From NCBI GenBank assembly GCA_003150315.1, contig QAML01000009.1, positions 5,973 to 69,972 of the forward strand: a stretch of 64,000 bases of DNA, written 5' to 3'. Position 1 is the first letter of the stretch. Each line of letters begins with the position of its first letter. Shown piece by piece: positions 61,419-64,000 of the stretch. A program made the position numbers and the translations under genes. The notes under the pieces were generated by a model. The model saw nothing but the letters and a program-made list of their open reading frames with translations. It made no database searches and was not told where the DNA came from. The DNA is from Prevotellaceae bacterium. Its GTDB lineage: Bacteria > Bacteroidota > Bacteroidia > Bacteroidales > Bacteroidaceae.

Positions 61419-63827
61419 TTATCTGATTATTATCTTCTTTCCGTTCACTACATATATTCCCTTAGGCAATCCCTCCAGGCTGCAACTGCGGCGCACCATC
61501 TGTCCGTTCATGTTGAACACGCCCTCTATGCCGCGCTTATATGATGTGCGGTCCGTGCTGCCGTGTATGTCGGCGATGCCTGTGGTGCTGTCTTCCACTC
61601 CGTCGATGAGCAGCGAAACCCGACTCAGTTTTCCTTCGGAAGAAGCATTGTCCGGCAGCTCAAACCAACAGCGGAACGCCTTCAGTCCGTATGAATACCG
61701 CTCGCCGCCGTTTTCTTTATTGCCGCTTGGCACCTGTATCAGCTTTCCCTTATACATGAAGTAGTCGCCGTTGAGGTCGTCTCTGTCCGAGATTATCTTG
61801 CCATTCTCGTATGTCTTCGCCATAGTGCCTTTGCAGACCATCGTGCCATGGCCACCGCCGGTGGCATCGAATGTTGTTTCTGACTCCCAATTGGTGGTGT
61901 TTAAATACTCATTCAGCTTCTCCCTGTCGAGCGTCACCATCGTTATGTCGTAGTGGTCGGCAGGAACGGTCTTCGTCAGTCGGTTTTTTTCGTTGGAAGA
62001 CGGCTTGTAGTCTTTACCCAGCCATTCGCTGTTGTCCTCGCCTGCTGATGTATAGAAGCGTTCTACGGTGTAGGCTGGCGACTTCACCTGTGTATATGGC
62101 GGGAAAACGATATATGGCTCGAATGCTGTTACCATCACGTCATCGTCGTTCTTTGGCTCCACGGTCACGAACTGCACGCTGTTTTCCGTCAGTGCCGCAA
62201 GCTTTGCCACCTTCACGGCATCTCCGAACGTGCGCTTCATCTGTCCCCATGTTAGGTCTACGGGCAGTATGAGCGAGTTCCACATATTGGCGTTCAGCTT
62301 ACGGTTCAGATGCAGCACGGTGTTCTTGTATTCGTCTGCAGCCTCGGTCAGATAGCGCAGGTCGGTAGACTCCTCGTCGAGAATCAGCTCCGGGTTGCGT
62401 CGCGGTCCGGCATAATACAGTTTGAAGTTGTCTACGGCGGTCAGCTCATTGGCGGCTACAGCCGGCTTTCCGTCGGGTGTAGGGTCTACGTAGAAGCCTA
62501 TGCGGAGCGTAACAGGATTGTCGCTTGATATTTCTTTCCCATTCGGGGCTTTGTCGATACATATCTGCACCTGGTTCTCATACTTTCCCTCGAAGAAAGC
62601 ACGTCCGATACCGGCTCCTTCGTCTGTATTGCCAAGCGTCTCGGCATCAGCCTGACTTATACCGTCGAGGGTTGCTGCTGAGTATATCTCTTTAATCGGT
62701 TTGCCGTCGGCACCGAGCACTGTAATGAACAGGTTTGCAAGCGATGTGCCGTTCTTAGCGATGCTCTCCGAGCTGTTCGCAGTGCTGAATCCGTTGCATC
62801 GCAGCAGGTACCATCCTCCCTTGTGTACCTTCACGTCCTGGTAGATATTGAAGCCGCGCAGGCCTTTGGTGTAGCAATAGAAATACTGACCGTATTTTTG
62901 TTGATGGTCTTCAGTTCTACCTGTCCAATCCTTATCTTGTGTGTTGCCAATTATGTTATACGTCTTGTACATTTTTTTGTCTCCAAAGTACACGTGGCTC
63001 TTTACATCATCAGGTAAATTTTCACCTCCGATTTCCCATTTTGCAGCATCGGTATCATTTATTCTGAAATCAGGACAAGTAAGAAGGAAAGAGGCATCGA
63101 CAACCGATTTCATATGTGCAGGGGTCGTGCTGAAGAGTTTGTAATACTCATTCTTTGTAATCACCTTCCACTCCTGATTCTTGTATTCTGGGGTACCTTC
63201 CGTGGCTTTACTTGCATAATTGCAGATTTTATTCTCGTTGTCAGGATATGCCGTGAGATACCCTTGGCTAGAGATATTGACGAGATAAACCTTGTTTTTT
63301 TCTGTATAATCCACGCCTTTTTCAAAGGTGACCCTGCAATTCTTCCCGTCAGAACTTCCTCTGTCCATAAATACCCCATTTTTTCGAGTAAATTTTTCCC
63401 AGGCGATACCCATATATAAGCCAGCAGAAGAACCTGCCACTTTGCTTGCTAGAAAATACGTTTTTGAATAGCCATTCCAATACATATAAATGGAATGTGG
63501 TGAAACATCCAGTGCGGCTTGTGTGCCCCACAAACCACCAATGCTCAGAAACTTTTTGGCACCGACATTATACAGACATACAATCTTATTTCCATCGGTT
63601 TGATTTGTTCCAACCTTTGTGTCTGTACAATGTTCTGCCGAAGGATCAACGCCATAAAGGTCATCAACCCCACCTATAACCGTTTTTTCTGTTCCGTTGC
63701 TTTCCGTCGCTTTATTTTGTGCCGAGGCTACAGTAGCATTTGCAGCCATCAGCACTGCGGCTAAAGCAGCCGCCGCAATGCTTCCTTTTGTTTTGGCAAA
63801 AGAAAGCAGATAACTTTTACACTTCAT
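61419..63827 (-). CDS. Large secreted protein with C-terminal T9SS-type tail
   Basis: The 802-residue protein has an N-terminal signal peptide (about residues 1-36, ending ATVASAQ) preceded by a basic MKCKSYLLSFAKTKG. The middle region is Trp/Tyr/Gly-rich and beta-strand-like, with no family I could name. Near the end a FNMNGQMVRRSCSLEGLPKG segment leads into GIYVVNGKKIIIR. This C-terminal pattern is the one found in Bacteroidales proteins exported by the type IX or a related system. It is the first gene of an operon with the 69-residue peptide. It may be a surface or adhesin-like protein, inferred only from the ends. Confidence 0.8.
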   Translation of the reverse strand: MKCKSYLLSFAKTKGSIAAAALAAVLMAANATVASAQNKATESNGTEKTVIGGVDDLYGVDPSAEHCTDTKVGTNQTDGNKIVCLYNVGAKKFLSIGGLWGTQAALDVSPHSIYMYWNGYSKTYFLASKVAGSSAGLYMGIAWEKFTRKNGVFMDRGSSDGKNCRVTFEKGVDYTEKNKVYLVNISSQGYLTAYPDNENKICNYASKATEGTPEYKNQEWKVITKNEYYKLFSTTPAHMKSVVDASFLLTCPDFRINDTDAAKWEIGGENLPDDVKSHVYFGDKKMYKTYNIIGNTQDKDWTGRTEDHQQKYGQYFYCYTKGLRGFNIYQDVKVHKGGWYLLRCNGFSTANSSESIAKNGTSLANLFITVLGADGKPIKEIYSAATLDGISQADAETLGNTDEGAGIGRAFFEGKYENQVQICIDKAPNGKEISSDNPVTLRIGFYVDPTPDGKPAVAANELTAVDNFKLYYAGPRRNPELILDEESTDLRYLTEAADEYKNTVLHLNRKLNANMWNSLILPVDLTWGQMKRTFGDAVKVAKLAALTENSVQFVTVEPKNDDDVMVTAFEPYIVFPPYTQVKSPAYTVERFYTSAGEDNSEWLGKDYKPSSNEKNRLTKTVPADHYDITMVTLDREKLNEYLNTTNWESETTFDATGGGHGTMVCKGTMAKTYENGKIISDRDDLNGDYFMYKGKLIQVPSGNKENGGERYSYGLKAFRCWFELPDNASSEGKLSRVSLLIDGVEDSTTGIADIHGSTDRTSYKRGIEGVFNMNGQMVRRSCSLEGLPKGIYVVNGKKIIIR

Positions 63828-64000
63828 AATTTATTAATCTCTATTGTAGATATTCTTAAAATCGGCTAAAATCTGCCTAACAACTTAAAATGAGTGATTT
63901 ATGAATGTTTCTCCTCAATGAAGGTAATGATTTGGCAATAGTTCAAATTTCTACATAATACATAAGTTTGCTTTGCTTGTCAAACAACTCTTTTTCGAGG
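63828..64000. other. Upstream region of the secreted-protein gene
   Basis: The 173 nt to the right edge contain no gene and no TAnnTTTG match on the minus strand, so the promoter may lie outside the window or be of a different class. Confidence 0.4.

Overview
This window is chromosomal DNA from a member of the Bacteroidota, order Bacteroidales, and probably the Prevotellaceae or a close relative. Four things point there. Putative promoters carry the Bacteroidota primary sigma signature (TTTG, 19-20 bp, TAnnTTTG). There is a fused SecDF. A TPR protein resembling PorW/SprE sits at the left edge, and a large secreted protein with a GIYVVNGKK-type C-terminal tail sits at the right edge. Glycine-lipid-type acyltransferases and an L-rhamnose (rha) operon complete the picture. 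No phage, insertion sequence, CRISPR array or rRNA gene was seen. One tRNA gene (Ser, anticodon TGA) is present.

Layout. 1-2423: 3' part of a PorW/SprE-like TPR protein. 2925-5554: anaerobic ribonucleotide reductase nrdD-nrdG. 6289-7905: ATP-dependent PEP carboxykinase. 8466-14196: an operon of a giant 1404-residue acyl-CoA dehydratase-activase-like protein, a TetR regulator and a CDF cation exporter, with an inverted repeat just downstream of the -7 box that could be the TetR operator. 14460-14807: no gene, but a strongly structured stretch ending in a terminator, proposed here as an unannotated RNA. 15500-23509: rhamnose operon rhaB, GH78 rhamnosidase, rhaA, rhaT, rhaD. 24000-25735: two tandem paralogous secreted alpha/beta-hydrolases. 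25930-27791: glsA/glsB-like acyltransferases. 27962-35130: Xaa-Pro aminopeptidase, RNase R, rpsO, typA and HU. 35772-40915: rhomboid protease, an EEP-family membrane protein and secDF.

41450-43300 is an AT-rich island with a promoter, a perfect 15-bp inverted repeat, an XRE regulator and a translationally coupled CoiA-like, cysteine-rich nuclease-like gene. This is the best candidate in the window for an undescribed two-gene system. Then come an acyltransferase (43605-44801), a LemA-like protein with a membrane partner (45214-46886), and the first half of the dcw cluster, mraZ-rsmH-ftsL-ftsI-murE-mraY-murD-ftsW (47370-57057), which stops abruptly after ftsW. The right end holds mutS2-menA, tRNA-Ser, a 69-residue MKKNYITPE-type peptide and the large secreted protein.

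The most striking non-coding feature is a family of ten ~125-bp intergenic elements at 2.7, 8.3, 15.1, 23.8, 29.8, 35.4, 41.3, 43.3, 45.1 and 57.1 kb. Each is built from shuffled 16-17-bp palindromic half-modules between constant ends. Nine of the ten lie 3' of at least one gene.
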